From the NCBI GenBank assembly GCA_019459505.1, contig JAIBEV010000098.1:43262-107261 (forward strand): a stretch of 64,000 nucleotides of DNA, read 5' to 3'. Every line of letters begins with the position of its first letter. The first letter of the stretch is position 1. Below the pieces are notes generated by a model. It had not been told where the DNA came from. It was given only the letters and a program-made list of their open reading frames with translations, and did not search any database. A program made the translations under genes and the position numbers. The DNA is from Candidatus Paracaedibacteraceae bacterium (GTDB taxonomy: Bacteria; Pseudomonadota; Alphaproteobacteria; Paracaedibacterales; Paracaedibacteraceae). Shown one piece after another: positions 1 to 12,055 of this stretch.

Positions 1-525
1 ATCATCAATAAGGCGTGCCACATCCTCAACCATTTCAGGATCAAGTGCCGACGTTGGTTCATCAAATAGTAAAATTTTTGGCTCCATCATCAGGGCTCGG
101 GCAATTGCTACTCGTTGCTTTTGCCCACCCGATAACAAGCTTGGCTTCACGGCTGCTTTATCTTCCAGACCAAATCGGCGCAACATTTCCATTGCTTTTG
201 GATTACAGGTTAATTCTGTCATTACTTCAAGTTTTTCTGGAGAATAACAAAGATTCTCTATGACCGTGAGGTGAGGGAAAAGGTGAAATTGCTGGAAAAC
301 CATCCCAATTTCTGCGGGTTTTAATGACTGAAGAGGCTGATCATTTAGGGTAATGCTGCCGGGATCGGTGGGTTCTAAGCGCGCAATACACCGCATTAAA
401 GACGTTTTACCGCTTCCCGAGGGGCCCAACAGAGCTGTAATTTCCCCTGGCTTAAAAGAGCAACTAAGATGATCAAGGATTTTGTTCCCATTTGATGTCA
501 GGGTTAAATTAGAAATTTTAAGCAT
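1..525 (-). CDS. Amino-acid ABC transporter ATP-binding protein (3' end cut by window)
   Basis: Energises import of a polar amino acid at the inner membrane. The 175 visible residues contain Walker A GPSGSGKT (residues 34-41), a Q-loop in MVFQQFHLFP (75-84), signature LSGGQ (131-135), Walker B ILLFDE (151-156) and the D-loop SALD, in the order and spacing of GlnQ/HisP-type ATPases. About 65 C-terminal residues lie outside the window. ATG at 525 overlaps the permease stop by 8 nt (ATGCTTAA), implying translational coupling. It is the last gene of a lipoprotein-permease-ATPase operon. Substrate cannot be read from sequence; glutamine, arginine or histidine are all possible. Confidence 0.93.
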   Translation of the reverse strand, partial: MLKISNLTLTSNGNKILDHLSCSFKPGEITALLGPSGSGKTSLMRCIARLEPTDPGSITLNDQPLQSLKPAEIGMVFQQFHLFPHLTVIENLCYSPEKLEVMTELTCNPKAMEMLRRFGLEDKAAVKPSLLSGGQKQRVAIARALMMEPKILLFDEPTSALDPEMVEDVARLIDD

Positions 526-1174
526 TGCTCAACCTCTTTTCCAGGCGTTTTGCCAAAAAGGCAATCAACATTACAATTATATAGTAGCATGCCGCAGCAA
601 TGATTAAAGGCTCAAAATACAAGTATTTCTCGCTGGCAACCTTTTGAGCTTGCCGTAAAAGGTCGGCTTCGCCAATGGTTGAGACCAAAGATGACTCTTT
701 TAAGAGATCAATCATTTCGTTAACTAAGGCTGGCAAAGTGTTGCGAATCGCCTGAGGCATAATAATGCCAAAAATGGTTTGACGACGGCTTAATCCAAGC
801 ATTTGAGCTGCTTCCCACTGACCTTTATCCACCGATTGGATGCCTGCTCGAATAATTTCGGAAGTATAAGCGGCAGAATTCAGGGCAAATGTCAGAATAC
901 CAGCCTCAAACGTTGAAATTGTATAGCCGGTTAACTGAGGGGTTGCATAGTAGATTAATCCCAGTTGTACCAATAAAGGTGTACCGCGGAAGACAGAGGT
1001 ATAAGCATTGGCCATAAAACGAATGATTTTCATCCGGCTAAGCTTGGCTAAGGCAAGTCCAATGCCTAATGGTAAGCCACAGAGGAGGGATAGAAGTGTA
1101 AATTTAAGAGTAACCTCCAATCCTTCTAAAATAAGAGGAATAGAGGGAGTAATGGCTTCAAAATTTAAATGCAT
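518..1174 (-). CDS. Polar amino-acid ABC transporter permease
   Basis: Membrane subunit of the same importer, 218 aa, the usual length for HisM/GlnP-type permeases. Several hydrophobic segments are visible, and the region around LVNEMIDLLKESSLVSTIG (about residues 151-170) matches the cytoplasmic EAA-type loop that docks the ATPase. It lies 76 nt downstream of the binding-protein gene and its stop overlaps the ATPase start. Substrate specificity is not deducible. Confidence 0.92.
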   Translation of the reverse strand: MHLNFEAITPSIPLILEGLEVTLKFTLLSLLCGLPLGIGLALAKLSRMKIIRFMANAYTSVFRGTPLLVQLGLIYYATPQLTGYTISTFEAGILTFALNSAAYTSEIIRAGIQSVDKGQWEAAQMLGLSRRQTIFGIIMPQAIRNTLPALVNEMIDLLKESSLVSTIGEADLLRQAQKVASEKYLYFEPLIIAAACYYIIVMLIAFLAKRLEKRLSNA

Positions 1175-1200
1175 GAGCTGTTCTTTCAGTTTGGGAGGTT

Positions 1201-1241
1201 GGACAACAAGGATTACTCCTTAGCTTGGTCCTCTGTTGTCC
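1201..1241 (-). promoter_or_regulatory. Intercistronic stem-loop between binding protein and permease genes
   Basis: GGACAACA (1201-1208) pairs with TGTTGTCC (1234-1241), with a second short inner stem. No U-tract follows, so this looks like an RNA-stabilising or attenuating hairpin rather than a full terminator. Such hairpins are common after binding-protein genes, where they raise that product relative to permease and ATPase. The function is inferred. Confidence 0.5.
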
Positions 1242-1250
1242 ACTTTTACC

Positions 1251-1997
1251 CTATTTCAACCATTCGTGAATTAACTTATCGAGAGTGCCATCAGCCTTCA
1301 TATCGGCTAAAGCTGCATTAAGTTTATTTTTTAAAGCCGACCCCTTAGGCAAAGCAATCGCTACTTCAGTCTCAGAACCGCTAATTGGAATCGCTTTTAA
1401 GTCAGGTTGTTCAAGTTCCAGGCGTTTAGCCTCTGTTATTCCCATCAAAATACAAACAATTCTTTTGGATTTAAGATCTTGGATTAAATCAGGAACTTTT
1501 GGCAAACTTTTAATCATCAGCTCTCCTAATTGACTCTTTAAGTCACCATGAGCATAATACTCATAACTTGATCCAGCTTGCAATCCAATGGTTGCCCCTT
1601 TAAGGTCTAAGGATGTAGCCATATTAGATTCTTTCGGGCATACCATGGCGATCCCTCCTGAGTAATAAGTATCAGTAAAGTCGACAGCTTGCTGGCGTCC
1701 TTCAGTAGCAGATATTGAAGAAATTGCAGCATCAATACGCTTCGTCTGTAAGGCCCCAATAATGCCATCGAAATTCATATCTTTAAATTCAACCTTAACA
1801 TTGATCCGCTTAGCTAACGCTTCCATTAAAACGACATCAAAGCCAACAATTTTGCCATCTTTGAAGTATTCAAAAGGCGGGTAATCAGCCGATAAACCGA
1901 CGATAATTTTGTCAGGGTTTTTGGGCGGACTGGTTTCGTCTTTTTTACACCCCATCAATAAGGTTGTAATCAGAGCAAGAGATAATAATTTTTTCAT
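1251..1997 (-). CDS. Amino-acid ABC transporter substrate-binding lipoprotein
   Basis: 248 aa periplasmic solute-binding protein of family 3 (SBP_bac_3). It starts with a lipoprotein signal, MKKLLSLALITTLLMGC, with the lipobox Cys at 17. The family hallmarks VGLSADYPPFEYF, GFDVVLMEALAKR and DAAISSISATEGR follow in order. It would capture the substrate and deliver it to the permease encoded just downstream. An AAGGTAT-type ribosome site precedes the ATG on the minus strand. The lipid anchor is unusual for a Gram-negative binding protein but is seen in symbionts and in proteins anchored to the inner membrane. Confidence 0.93.
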   Translation of the reverse strand: MKKLLSLALITTLLMGCKKDETSPPKNPDKIIVGLSADYPPFEYFKDGKIVGFDVVLMEALAKRINVKVEFKDMNFDGIIGALQTKRIDAAISSISATEGRQQAVDFTDTYYSGGIAMVCPKESNMATSLDLKGATIGLQAGSSYEYYAHGDLKSQLGELMIKSLPKVPDLIQDLKSKRIVCILMGITEAKRLELEQPDLKAIPISGSETEVAIALPKGSALKNKLNAALADMKADGTLDKLIHEWLK

Positions 1998-2208
1998 TTT
2001 AATACCTTTATATAAGATGAATAATCTTAAAGTTATAGAGTGTCATAAGAATTAATTTTCCTCAGTTTAATTCCAAATTTGAAGAGGAAGACTTTCATAA
2101 TTCTTCCCGCTAAGCAAGCCGGAGGGGAGCCTCATATTAATATCCGTGAAGGTGGAAAATGAGATCCGTTAGCCTCGAGGCTATTGGCTATTGTTTAACA
2201 AAAAGGAA

Positions 2209-3273
<1,065 letters not shown>

Positions 3274-3346
3274 TTATCAACATACTATGTGGTATTTCAC
3301 CACTGATTATCAAGATAAAATTTATGGTCTTGAGATGAAATGTTTG

Positions 3347-3688
3347 TTATCCGTAAGTTCTTATAAGGGTAGAAGGATGAGGGTGATCTTTTTCAGTCTC
3401 TTGCAATAATTCACGCAGGACAGGGCCAAATAAATTTAATTTGTGAAATGGTAATAAGTTGTAGGTATCTAAGGCTATTTCAAGAGTGTCTTCATCAGGA
3501 TACAAATGTGTATATTTGTCAATAAGATGTACACATAATATCTCGGCATCAAAAATAAAGGACTGATATCTTAGTTCTACATTATGGGAAAAACGAGAGT
3601 AATCTCTTGGTATATTCTCCTTAATCGGCGCAATATTGCTAACATTTAAATAGCTATCCGTAGTGACGATGGCTTCAATAAAAGCTAA
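3347..3688 (-). pseudogene. Start-less gene remnant between nuoK and obgE
   Basis: An uninterrupted minus-strand frame of about 113 codons ends at TAA (3347-3349) and is bounded upstream by an in-frame TAA (3689-3691). It contains no ATG, GTG or TTG near its beginning. Its translation is protein-like (for example LRYQSFIFDAEILCVHLIDK and LNLFGPVLRELLQETEKD). I recognise no family. The most likely reading is the 3' part of a gene whose start has been lost. The rest of the 3256-3768 gap holds only the nuo terminator-like hairpin. Confidence 0.45.
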
Positions 3689-3741
3689 TTAGTTTATGGG
3701 TATCGTAACCTCTATATAACAAGAGGAAAAATGAACACAGA

Positions 3742-3763
3742 AGAGAGGAATATAATCCTCTCT
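3742..3763 (-). terminator. Hairpin closing the nuo operon
   Basis: AGAGAGGA (3742-3749) pairs with TCCTCTCT (3756-3763), six bases after the nuoK stop. Only a weak T-run follows on the minus strand. Its place suggests the transcript ends after nuoK, so nuoLMN cannot simply have been lost downstream by window choice. Confidence 0.55.
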
Positions 3764-3768
3764 ATGCT

Positions 3769-4095
3769 CTAGCCATGCATTCTGGAGGCATCATCAACTT
3801 TGATGGTATGACGATTGCGGAAATAAACAACAAGAATAGCCAAACCAATGGCGGCTTCGGCTGCGGCAACGGTTAAGATGAAAATCGTAAAGATCTGTCC
3901 CGCAAGGTCTTGAAGATAATTAGAAAAGGCAACAAAGTTAATATTGGCGGATAAGAGGATTAACTCAAGCGACATTAAAATGACAATTACATTGCGCCGA
4001 TTTAAGAAGATGCCAACTATACCAACTGTAAATAACAGGGCTGCTAAAACTAGATAATGGCTAAGGCCAATAGTGAGAGCTTGGTCGAGGGTCAT
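3769..4095 (-). CDS. nuoK: NADH-quinone oxidoreductase subunit K
   Basis: Small proton-pumping membrane subunit of complex I, 108 aa, slightly longer than the usual 100-102. Three hydrophobic helices are visible. The typical core [19 protein letters not shown] carries the conserved membrane Glu, followed by [19 protein letters not shown]. The start overlaps the nuoJ stop by 4 nt (ATGA). In most Alphaproteobacteria nuoL, nuoM and nuoN follow; here the operon stops. Confidence 0.97.
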   Translation of the reverse strand: MTLDQALTIGLSHYLVLAALLFTVGIVGIFLNRRNVIVILMSLELILLSANINFVAFSNYLQDLAGQIFTIFILTVAAAEAAIGLAILVVYFRNRHTIKVDDASRMHG

Positions 4096-4703
4096 AGAGA
4101 AACTCCTTTACCGGATTCAATTTTGTGAAGCGTTAGTGTATCCGCTGGGCTACGCTGCATTTGTTCAGTGGCATTCTGACGACGCGTTTCCGGACGGAAT
4201 CTTAAGGTGAGGGTGATTGCCCCAATCATCGCAACCAGCAAAATTAAGCCAGCAACCTGAAAGACTAAGAAATAATCTGTGTACAAGACACTGCCAATCA
4301 TTTGCGTATTGGTTAATTCTGGTGTCTGAAGCGCCACCGTTTTTGTCAGTTGAGCTGAAGGTTTCCACGCCAAAGCTATAATCGATAATTCAGCGGCTAA
4401 AACTAGGCCAATCAAAGCTGAAAAGGGTGCGTATTTGGAAATTCCTTGCCTTAATTCTTGGAAATCAATATCAAGCATCATGACCACAAACAAGAAGAGA
4501 ACAGCCACAGCCCCGACATAGACAATGGCAAGCGTCATGGCTAATAGTTCTGCATTGAGCAAGAGGAATAAGCCAGTTCCATTCAGAAAGCAGAGAATGA
4601 GAAACAAAACGGAATGGACAGGGTTTCTGGCGAGAACAACACAGGATGCTGATAGAATTAATGTCCCTGCAAACATGTAAAATAATAGTGCTTCACCAAT
4701 CAT
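4092..4703 (-). CDS. nuoJ: NADH-quinone oxidoreductase subunit J
   Basis: Membrane subunit of the complex I proton-pumping arm, 203 aa with about five transmembrane segments. The family-typical segment [20 protein letters not shown] is present, with [15 protein letters not shown] before it. The C-terminal tail is hydrophilic ([19 protein letters not shown]). It overlaps nuoK by 4 nt and lies 28 nt after nuoI. Confidence 0.96.
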   Translation of the reverse strand: MIGEALLFYMFAGTLILSASCVVLARNPVHSVLFLILCFLNGTGLFLLLNAELLAMTLAIVYVGAVAVLFLFVVMMLDIDFQELRQGISKYAPFSALIGLVLAAELSIIALAWKPSAQLTKTVALQTPELTNTQMIGSVLYTDYFLVFQVAGLILLVAMIGAITLTLRFRPETRRQNATEQMQRSPADTLTLHKIESGKGVSL

Positions 4704-4731
4704 TTTTGATCCTTATTTTTTACTTCTAATA

Positions 4732-5220
4732 TTACCGATAAGGGGCATCTTTGCGTAAGTTTTCTGCAATTTCTCGCTCCCACCGTTCCCCATTGGCCAA
4801 CAGGCGTTCTTTATCATAATAAAGTTCCTGGTGAGTAAAGGTTGAAAACTCAAAATTTGGTCCTTCAACAATGGCATCGACGGGACAAGCCTCTTGACAA
4901 AATCCACAATAAATACATTTGGTCATATCAATGTCATAGCGGGTGGTCCGTCGGCTTCCATCATCCCGCTCTTCGGCTTCGATCGTGATCGCTTGGGCGG
5001 GGCAAATCGCTTCACATAACTTACAAGCAATACACCGTTCTTCACCGTTTGGATATCGTCGGAGAGCATGCTCACCGCGAAAGCGGGGACTCAGAGGTCC
5101 TTTTTCATAGGGATAGTTAATGGTGACCTTCGGCCGAAAGAAATACCGCAAGGTTAGCCAAAGACTCTTTGCTATTTCAAATAAAACCCAATGGCGAATG
5201 CGTTTAAATAAGACCGACAT
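4732..5220 (-). CDS. nuoI: NADH-quinone oxidoreductase subunit I (8Fe-8S ferredoxin-like)
   Basis: Peripheral-arm electron carrier of complex I, 162 aa, the alphaproteobacterial length. Two 4Fe-4S motifs are complete: C63/66/69/73 in [12 protein letters not shown] and C102/105/108/112 in [12 protein letters not shown]. These hold clusters N6a and N6b. The N-terminal amphipathic region resembles the mitochondrial TYKY homologue. nuoH lies 9 or more nt upstream in the same operon. Confidence 0.98.
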   Translation of the reverse strand: MSVLFKRIRHWVLFEIAKSLWLTLRYFFRPKVTINYPYEKGPLSPRFRGEHALRRYPNGEERCIACKLCEAICPAQAITIEAEERDDGSRRTTRYDIDMTKCIYCGFCQEACPVDAIVEGPNFEFSTFTHQELYYDKERLLANGERWEREIAENLRKDAPYR

Positions 5221-5229
5221 CTATATCTC

Positions 5230-6258
5230 CTATATCTTTGGCAGCCAGCCCATAAACATCAAGAATCCAGCGGTGAAGACCACCCAAACTAAGGTGAGGG
5301 GGAGGAAAATCTTCCACCCTAAGCGCATCAGTTGGTCATAGCGATAGCGGGGCAACGTTGCTCGGACCCAAAGGAAAACGAACAATAAGGCACAAATTTT
5401 TAAAATGAACCACACAACACCCGGAATCATATTAAAGGGCGCAATATCAAGGGGTGGCAGCCATCCGCCTAAGAAAAGAACAGTGCTGATAGCGCTTTGT
5501 AAAATCATGTTGGCATATTCACCCAAAAAGAAAAGGGCGAATGATAAAGATGAGTATTCTACGTGATACCCTGCGACCAATTCTGATTCGGCTTCGGGTA
5601 AGTCAAAGGGGTTACGGTTGGTTTCGGCTAACGCTGAAATAAAGTGAATAATAAACATTGGCAGCAAAGGAATTGCAAACCAGATGGTTTCTTGCGCCTC
5701 AACAATTTTAGTCAGATTAAGCGACCCCACACAGAGCAAAACTGAAATAATCACTAAGCCAATCGAAACTTCATAAGAAATCATTTGGGCGGCGGAACGC
5801 AAAGCCCCCAAAAAGGCATAGCGCGAATTACTGGCCCAACCGGCAATAATAATTCCATAGACACTGAGGGAGGATACAGCAAATAAATAAAGGATTCCTA
5901 CATTAATGTCAGCAAAAACCCAGCCATAATCAAAAGGAATCACGGCCCAGGCGGCAATTGACAAGGTAAAAGTAATCACGGGGGCTAAAATAAAAAGATA
6001 TTTGTTAGCTAAAGTAGGGACAATATTTTCCTTATGCATTAATTTTAGCGCATCCGCAATCGGTTGTAACAATCCAAACCATCCCGTAACGTTCGGGCCT
6101 TTACGCATCTGCATCAAGCCAATTACCCGTCGCTCCGCATAGGTTAAGTAAGCAACGCCAAGGATTAAAGGAATGATGAGCAGTAATGATCTAACAGCGA
6201 TCATTGCCATATCCGTTGCATAGGTCAGGAGTTGCTGGTAAATAGCTGTAAATTCCAT
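5230..6258 (-). CDS. nuoH: NADH-quinone oxidoreductase subunit H
   Basis: Membrane subunit that forms the quinone-binding chamber with NuoB and NuoD; about 342 aa and eight hydrophobic segments. Conserved motifs are [20 protein letters not shown], the acidic loop [20 protein letters not shown] and [20 protein letters not shown] place the start at the ATG at 6258, preceded by AGGAGG four bases upstream. An in-frame ATG at 6276 would add six residues and overlap nuoG. Confidence 0.96.
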   Translation of the reverse strand: MEFTAIYQQLLTYATDMAMIAVRSLLLIIPLILGVAYLTYAERRVIGLMQMRKGPNVTGWFGLLQPIADALKLMHKENIVPTLANKYLFILAPVITFTLSIAAWAVIPFDYGWVFADINVGILYLFAVSSLSVYGIIIAGWASNSRYAFLGALRSAAQMISYEVSIGLVIISVLLCVGSLNLTKIVEAQETIWFAIPLLPMFIIHFISALAETNRNPFDLPEAESELVAGYHVEYSSLSFALFFLGEYANMILQSAISTVLFLGGWLPPLDIAPFNMIPGVVWFILKICALLFVFLWVRATLPRYRYDQLMRLGWKIFLPLTLVWVVFTAGFLMFMGWLPKI

Positions 6259-6266
6259 GGGACCTC

Positions 6267-8333
6267 CTATGCGCACTTTTTACTATAACCAGCACCAGCA
6301 ATTTCAGTCACACAAGCTGCCATAATGCTGGAGTGGCGACTGATTGGATCGGTCATGTAAAAATTGTCGATTGGTGATTTAAACGAAATATGGCTCATGC
6401 TCTCAGGATATTTTGAGGTAATCTTTTGCCAAGCCGCCTGCATAATCATGTTCATTTCAGCAAAAATAGGATTAATCTTCGCCATTCTATGTAATACATC
6501 CTGACGCGATTCAAATCCTAGATTAAATCCAGCTTTGATTGCTATTTGATTGATAATCCACCAGTCTTCTTGGGACTCTCCCGGATTGGCCACGGCCTTT
6601 TCGGTTTGTTGAGGGCGACCCTCTGTATTAACGTAAGTGGCTAATTTTTCAGTATAGGCTAAGCCGGGCAGGATAATGTCAGCGCGGTGAGCCCCTTCAT
6701 CCCCATGGTGTCCGAGGTAAATAACACAAGCCTCACCAAAACTACCGCCTGGAATATTATCAACATTGTTTAGGAAAACAGTTTTAATTTGACCGCGTTG
6801 ACAGCCCAGTAAGATATCATGGGTTGCCAAACCCTTTGATTGAGGGGTAAAGCCTAAATCTAAGGCTCCAACTCGACCCGCGGCGGTATGCAGAACATTA
6901 AAACCATTCCAACCGTCTTGGATCATATTGGTTTTTTCAGCTATTTCTTGACAGAGCCGCAAGATCTCACGGCTGTCACGGCGGTTGAGAGCGCCTTGAC
7001 CAATGATAATCATAGGACGGTGAGCTGCTTTGAGTTGGGAACAAATGCTGTGGGAGCCCTCAAATATTTCTTTGATGGTTGGTGCTTGTTCACCGGCATG
7101 GATATAAGGATAAGTTAAATCATAGGTAGGTCCTACCACCGCGATTTGAACGCCTCCCTGCAGATAACGCTTGCGAATGCGCGCATTAATAAGCGGGGCT
7201 TCATGGCGTACATCCGAGGCAACAATCAGAATAAAATCACTTTCTTCAATACCTGAAATTGTACTATTGAAAATATAGCTGGATCGATTATTAGAATCAT
7301 GAACGGATCCATCAGTACGGCAATCCATATGCGGTGAGTCAAGTTTCTGCATTAATTCCTTTAAGACGGCCACAGATTCACAATCAGCTAAGTCACCACT
7401 TAAAGCCGCCACTTCTTTAGCTGAAGTAGTGGTTAAAATATGGGCAACTGTTTCAAAAGCCTCGTCCAAGGAGACGGGTGTTAATTTTCCATCCTTGCGA
7501 ACATAAGCTTTATCAAGCCGTTGGCGGGAAAGCCCATCATAGGAAAAACGGGCCTTATCGCTAATCCATTCTTCATTGATATCTTCATTAAGACGGGGCA
7601 AAACACGCATAACTTCTTGGCCACGTGTATCAATCCGAATATTTGATCCAACCGCATCCATAACATCAATACTGTTTGTCTTTGTTAATTCCCACGGACG
7701 ACCATGAAAAGTATAAGGCTTATTAGTCAGGGCACCTACGGGGCAAATATCAATCAAATTACCTGATAGTTCTGAGGTGAGGGCGCCTTCTAAGTAGGAA
7801 GTAATTTCTGTGTGCTCACCGCGATGGATTCCACCAATTTCAGGGGTTCCGGCAATTTCGTTGGCAAAACGAACACAGCGAGTGCAATGAATACAGCGGG
7901 TCATGATGGTTTTGACCAAAGGGCCCATGTATTTGTTGGTTACGGCGCGCTTGTTTAGATCAAAGCGGCTGCTAGAAGGCCCATAACCCATAGTTAAATC
8001 TTGAAGATCACATTCACCGCCTTGATCACAAATAGGGCAGTCAAGCGGATGGTTGATCAATAACAGTTCTAAAACGCCTTTGCGTGCCTTTTCAACCAAA
8101 GGAGTGTTAGTGCGAACCACCATTCCCTCCGCAACCGGCATAGCACAGCTAGCGACTGGCTTGGGGGATTTTTCTATTTCCACCAGACACATGCGGCAAT
8201 TACCAGCAATTGATAAGCGGGGATGGTAACAGAAATAGGGTATTTCGTACCCAGCTTGTTCACAAGCCTGAAGCACGGTAAGACCGTTTTCAACTTCAAT
8301 TTCTTTATCATTAACGATTAGCTTTGGCATCAA
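6267..8333 (-). CDS. nuoG: NADH-quinone oxidoreductase subunit G
   Basis: Largest peripheral-arm subunit, 688 aa, carrying the iron-sulphur relay. An N-terminal 2Fe-2S ferredoxin domain has C35, C46, C49 and C63. A His-coordinated cluster lies in [18 protein letters not shown], and another 4Fe-4S set in [21 protein letters not shown] degenerate molybdopterin-oxidoreductase-like domain fills the rest. Length and layout match alphaproteobacterial and mitochondrial 75-kDa proteins. The start MMP could be either of two adjacent ATGs. nuoF ends 9 nt upstream. Confidence 0.97.
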   Translation of the reverse strand: MMPKLIVNDKEIEVENGLTVLQACEQAGYEIPYFCYHPRLSIAGNCRMCLVEIEKSPKPVASCAMPVAEGMVVRTNTPLVEKARKGVLELLLINHPLDCPICDQGGECDLQDLTMGYGPSSSRFDLNKRAVTNKYMGPLVKTIMTRCIHCTRCVRFANEIAGTPEIGGIHRGEHTEITSYLEGALTSELSGNLIDICPVGALTNKPYTFHGRPWELTKTNSIDVMDAVGSNIRIDTRGQEVMRVLPRLNEDINEEWISDKARFSYDGLSRQRLDKAYVRKDGKLTPVSLDEAFETVAHILTTTSAKEVAALSGDLADCESVAVLKELMQKLDSPHMDCRTDGSVHDSNNRSSYIFNSTISGIEESDFILIVASDVRHEAPLINARIRKRYLQGGVQIAVVGPTYDLTYPYIHAGEQAPTIKEIFEGSHSICSQLKAAHRPMIIIGQGALNRRDSREILRLCQEIAEKTNMIQDGWNGFNVLHTAAGRVGALDLGFTPQSKGLATHDILLGCQRGQIKTVFLNNVDNIPGGSFGEACVIYLGHHGDEGAHRADIILPGLAYTEKLATYVNTEGRPQQTEKAVANPGESQEDWWIINQIAIKAGFNLGFESRQDVLHRMAKINPIFAEMNMIMQAAWQKITSKYPESMSHISFKSPIDNFYMTDPISRHSSIMAACVTEIAGAGYSKKCA

Positions 8334-8342
8334 TATTTTCCC

Positions 8343-9620
8343 CTAAGCGGCATTTTTCTGTGCATAGATCCGAATACGCTCTTCCAATTCCGAGCGGAAG
8401 TGACGGATCAATCCTTGAACGGGCCAGGCTGCCGCATCGCCTAAGGCACAAATAGTATGCCCCTCAATCTGACGTGAAATCTCTTCTAACTTATCGATGT
8501 CAGAAATTTCGGCTTGGCCTTTCACAAGGCGTTCCATCATACGCCACATCCACCCTGTTCCTTCACGGCATGGTGTACATTGGCCACAACTTTCATGCAT
8601 ATAAAATTTTGAGAGTCTTGCAATGGCTTTAATAACATCCGTTGATTTGTCCATAACAATGACAGCTGCTGTTCCCAAACCAGACTTGACTTCTCGCAAT
8701 GAATCAAAGTCCATTAAAACGGTATCGCAAATCTCTTTAGGCAATAAAGGAACCGAAGATCCTCCCGGAATAATTGCTTTTAGATTATCCCATCCGCCCC
8801 TGACACCCCCTGCATGCTTTTCAATAAGTTCTTTAAGGGGAATACTCATCGCTTCTTCGACATTGCAGGGCTTATTGACATGGCCAGAAATACAGAAAAT
8901 TTTTGTTCCTGCGTTGTTGGGCCGTCCAATGCTGGTAAACCAGTCTGCACCCCGCCTTAAAATAGTCGGGACAACGGCAATACTTTCCACATTGTTGACA
9001 GTGGTGGGGCAGCCGTATAAACCAGCCATAGCCGGGAAGGGTGGCTTAAGTCGAGGGAACCCTTTACGACCTTCAAGGCTTTCTAAGAGAGCTGATTCTT
9101 CTCCACAAATATAAGCACCTGCGCCGCGATGGAGATAAAGATCAAAATCCCAACCGCTTTTAGCGGCATTTTTACCCAATAATCCAGCGGCATACGCTTC
9201 ATCAATCGCCGCTTGCAACGCCTCAGCTTCCCGGTAGTATTCACCGCGAATATAAATGTAGCAAGCATGAGCGTTAATAGCAAAAGCAGCTATAAGGGCA
9301 CCCTCAATTAACTTGTGCGGTTCATTGCGAATAATATCTCGGTCTTTACAGGTTCCAGGTTCTGATTCATCAGCATTAATGACCAGATAGGAGGGACGGG
9401 GATCATTTTTAGGCATAAAGGACCACTTGAGACCCGTGGAAAAGCCAGCGCCACCCCGTCCTCTTAACCCTGATTTCTTAACTTCTTCAATGACCCAATC
9501 CCGGCCCTTGGCAATGAAATCCTTGGTCTTATCCCAGTCACCACGCTTTTTAGCGTTGTTTAGCGCTGCTGGTTCGTATCCGTACAGGTTAGTGAAAATT
9601 CTGTCTTTATCACTCAGCAT
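8343..9620 (-). CDS. nuoF: NADH-quinone oxidoreductase subunit F
   Basis: NADH- and FMN-binding subunit, 425 aa. The NADH/FMN site [15 protein letters not shown] lies at about residues 54-68. The SLBB-type middle region follows, and the N3 cluster ligands are in [15 protein letters not shown] near residue 347, with a later Cys in [13 protein letters not shown]. It accepts hydride from NADH and passes electrons to NuoE and NuoG. The start overlaps the end of nuoE by 11 nt. Confidence 0.98.
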   Translation of the reverse strand: MLSDKDRIFTNLYGYEPAALNNAKKRGDWDKTKDFIAKGRDWVIEEVKKSGLRGRGGAGFSTGLKWSFMPKNDPRPSYLVINADESEPGTCKDRDIIRNEPHKLIEGALIAAFAINAHACYIYIRGEYYREAEALQAAIDEAYAAGLLGKNAAKSGWDFDLYLHRGAGAYICGEESALLESLEGRKGFPRLKPPFPAMAGLYGCPTTVNNVESIAVVPTILRRGADWFTSIGRPNNAGTKIFCISGHVNKPCNVEEAMSIPLKELIEKHAGGVRGGWDNLKAIIPGGSSVPLLPKEICDTVLMDFDSLREVKSGLGTAAVIVMDKSTDVIKAIARLSKFYMHESCGQCTPCREGTGWMWRMMERLVKGQAEISDIDKLEEISRQIEGHTICALGDAAAWPVQGLIRHFRSELEERIRIYAQKNAA

Positions 9621-10272
9621 CTTTCACCTTCCTTTTGCGAGGCATCTTGGTTGCTTTAACCGCGGATTCGTTATCTGTTGCGTCAGCTGTGTTGCAAGAG
9701 AGAGGCGCTGAGCATTGGCGTCCTATTTGCGAACCGCCTTTAATTTCTTTGCCATTAGCGAGAGCATCAATAATCTGGACAAAGGATTCAGGGGTTAAAT
9801 CTTCAAAGAAATCATCGTTAATTTGGACAACGGGTGCATTGACGCAGGCTCCCAGACATTCCACCTCGACTAAACTAAATTTGCCATCGGCTGACACGCT
9901 GCCTTCATCAATGTTGAGACGCTTCATGCATGCTTTTTTAAGGTCTTCTGCTCCTCTTAGCCAACACGGTGTCGTCCCACACAATTGGATATGATGCTTG
10001 CCAACCAGTTTAAGGTTAAACATTGTATAAAAAGCAGCGACTTCATGCACTCGAATGGCTGGCATCGATAGAAGGCGGGCAATTTCTTCAATCAGACCCT
10101 GAGAAACCCATCCCCCATTTTGACGCTGGCCGAGGTCAAGCAAAGGAAGGACGGCACTTGCCTGTCGTCCCTCGGGATATTTTGCAATATGAGCATTCAC
10201 TTTTTCCATATTTTCAGATGAAAATCTGAAGGCTGGATGCTCGTCTTTTCGTCGTACTGTCATTTTTGTCAC
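9610..10272 (-). CDS. nuoE: NADH-quinone oxidoreductase subunit E
   Basis: Thioredoxin-like 2Fe-2S subunit (24-kDa homologue), 220 aa. The ligands sit in [16 protein letters not shown] and [18 protein letters not shown]. The first 165 or so residues match the family. The tail of about 45 residues is low-complexity and basic (ends in [12 protein letters not shown]) and looks lineage-specific. It overlaps nuoD by 4 nt and nuoF by 11 nt, so expression is probably coupled. Confidence 0.96.
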   Translation of the reverse strand: MTKMTVRRKDEHPAFRFSSENMEKVNAHIAKYPEGRQASAVLPLLDLGQRQNGGWVSQGLIEEIARLLSMPAIRVHEVAAFYTMFNLKLVGKHHIQLCGTTPCWLRGAEDLKKACMKRLNIDEGSVSADGKFSLVEVECLGACVNAPVVQINDDFFEDLTPESFVQIIDALANGKEIKGGSQIGRQCSAPLSCNTADATDNESAVKATKMPRKRKVKDAE

Positions 10273-11441
10273 CGGTCAATCTCTCCAAAAACAATGTCGA
10301 GAGATCCAACAATTGCTGTTACGTCAGCCAACATGTGGCCACGGCATAGAAAATCGGTTGCTTGTAAGAAAGCAAATCCTGGGGCCCGTATTTTGCATCG
10401 ATAAGGTCGATTACTATCATCTGAAATCAGGTAGACACCAAACTCACCTTTAGGGGCTTCGACAGCGGTATAAACTTCGCCCGCCGGCACATGAAATCCC
10501 TCTGTGTAAAGTTTGAAATGATGGATCAATGATTCCATAGAATGCTTCATTTCAGCTCGGGTAGGGGGGGTTATTTTCCGGTCATCTGTAACAACAGGGC
10601 CCGCCGGCATTTTCTCAATGCATTGTTGTACAAGTTTTACAGATTGCCGTACTTCAGCCATCCTCACAAGGTAACGGTCATAACAATCCCCAAATTTACC
10701 GGTGGGAATATCAAACTCTAATTCAGCATAAACTTCATAAGGTTGAGACTTCCTCAAATCCCACGGCAACCCAGAGGCGCGTAAGACGGGACCTGTAAAG
10801 CCCCAATCCAAGGCATCTTGGGCAGAAATGACGCCAATATCCACGGTCCGTTGTTTAAAGATGCGGTTTTCAGTCAACAATTCTTCAATATCATCAATAA
10901 CTTTTGGAAATGTTTGAGTAAATTGATAAATATCTGCAATCAATTCAGGAGTCATATCTTGATGAACACCACCGGGCCGAACATAGGCTGCATGGAGGCG
11001 CGCACCGCATACCCGTTCGTAGAATTCCATAATCTTTTCGCGCTCTTCAAATCCATAAAGAAGGGGAGTAATGGCGCCCACGTCCATTGCAAATGTTGTA
11101 ATATTTAACAAATGGTTGGTAATACGCCCCAGTTCAGAAAACAAGACACGAATATACTGTCCACGTGGCGGCACTTTTAAATTCAGTAATTTTTCCACTG
11201 CTAGAATATACGCATGCTCTTGATTCATCGGTGCCACGTAATCTAGGCGATCAAAGTAAGGCAAAGCTTGAAGGTAGGTCTTATACTCAATGAGTTTTTC
11301 CGTCCCCCGATGCAAGAAGCCAATATGAGGATCGGCTTTCTCAACGACTTCCCCATCGAGATCTAATAGAAGTCGCAATACACCATGGGTTGCTGGGTGC
11401 TGGGGGCCAAAGTTTAAGGTATAGGTTTTTTTATCACTCAT
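10269..11441 (-). CDS. nuoD: NADH-quinone oxidoreductase subunit D
   Basis: 49-kDa quinone-site subunit, 390 aa. The opening [20 protein letters not shown] carries the conserved His residues near the quinone. [35 protein letters not shown] and the terminal IVFGEIDR signature are all present. C and D are separate genes, as in other Alphaproteobacteria, not fused as in gammaproteobacteria. It lies 3 nt after nuoC. Confidence 0.98.
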   Translation of the reverse strand: MSDKKTYTLNFGPQHPATHGVLRLLLDLDGEVVEKADPHIGFLHRGTEKLIEYKTYLQALPYFDRLDYVAPMNQEHAYILAVEKLLNLKVPPRGQYIRVLFSELGRITNHLLNITTFAMDVGAITPLLYGFEEREKIMEFYERVCGARLHAAYVRPGGVHQDMTPELIADIYQFTQTFPKVIDDIEELLTENRIFKQRTVDIGVISAQDALDWGFTGPVLRASGLPWDLRKSQPYEVYAELEFDIPTGKFGDCYDRYLVRMAEVRQSVKLVQQCIEKMPAGPVVTDDRKITPPTRAEMKHSMESLIHHFKLYTEGFHVPAGEVYTAVEAPKGEFGVYLISDDSNRPYRCKIRAPGFAFLQATDFLCRGHMLADVTAIVGSLDIVFGEIDR

Positions 11442-11444
11442 GTG

Positions 11445-12047
11445 TTAAGCCTTCTCATCACCAGGCAATGGATTACTCTTATGGAGCATTCCTTCCCAGG
11501 GACTCAAATAGTCAAAATTTCGAAAATCTTGAGATAGAGAAACGGGATTATAGACAACTTTCTTTTTCTCGTCGTCATAGGCAACTTCAACATAGCCGGT
11601 CAAAGGAAAATCTTTGCGTAATGGATAACCATCAAATTCATAGTCGGTCAGAAGCCGGCGTAAGTCAGGATGATCAGAGAAACGAATCCCATAAAGATCG
11701 TATGTTTCTCGCTCATACCAATTGGCTGCATTAAAAACGCCCGTCACTGTGGGAATTTCCATCCCTTCCACCAGAGCAACTTTGATGCGGATTCTTAAAT
11801 TCAATTGAACACTTAAGAGATGATAAACCACTCTGAACCGTTTATGGTCATCCGGGTAATCCACCCCACAGATATCCAGTAAAAGTCTGAATAAGCATTT
11901 TGGGTGATCTCTTAAAATTGTCAAAACCCGAACGATAGAGCCTGCGTAAGTCTCAATCGTTAATTCATCCCGCTCTAATTTAACTGTAATTAAGTCAGGC
12001 CCCAAAGCTTCTTGGACAATTGTTGTTAGATGATCTAGTTTTTCCAT
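11445..12047 (-). CDS. nuoC: NADH-quinone oxidoreductase subunit C
   Basis: 30-kDa subunit of the peripheral arm, 200 aa. The family signature ERETYDLYGIRFSDHPDLRR is followed by LLTDYEFDGYPLRKDFPLTG and the conserved tail DFRNFDYLSPWEG. No cofactor is bound; it supports NuoD. It lies 8 nt after nuoB. Confidence 0.97.
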   Translation of the reverse strand: MEKLDHLTTIVQEALGPDLITVKLERDELTIETYAGSIVRVLTILRDHPKCLFRLLLDICGVDYPDDHKRFRVVYHLLSVQLNLRIRIKVALVEGMEIPTVTGVFNAANWYERETYDLYGIRFSDHPDLRRLLTDYEFDGYPLRKDFPLTGYVEVAYDDEKKKVVYNPVSLSQDFRNFDYLSPWEGMLHKSNPLPGDEKA

Positions 12048-12055
12048 GTTTTCAC

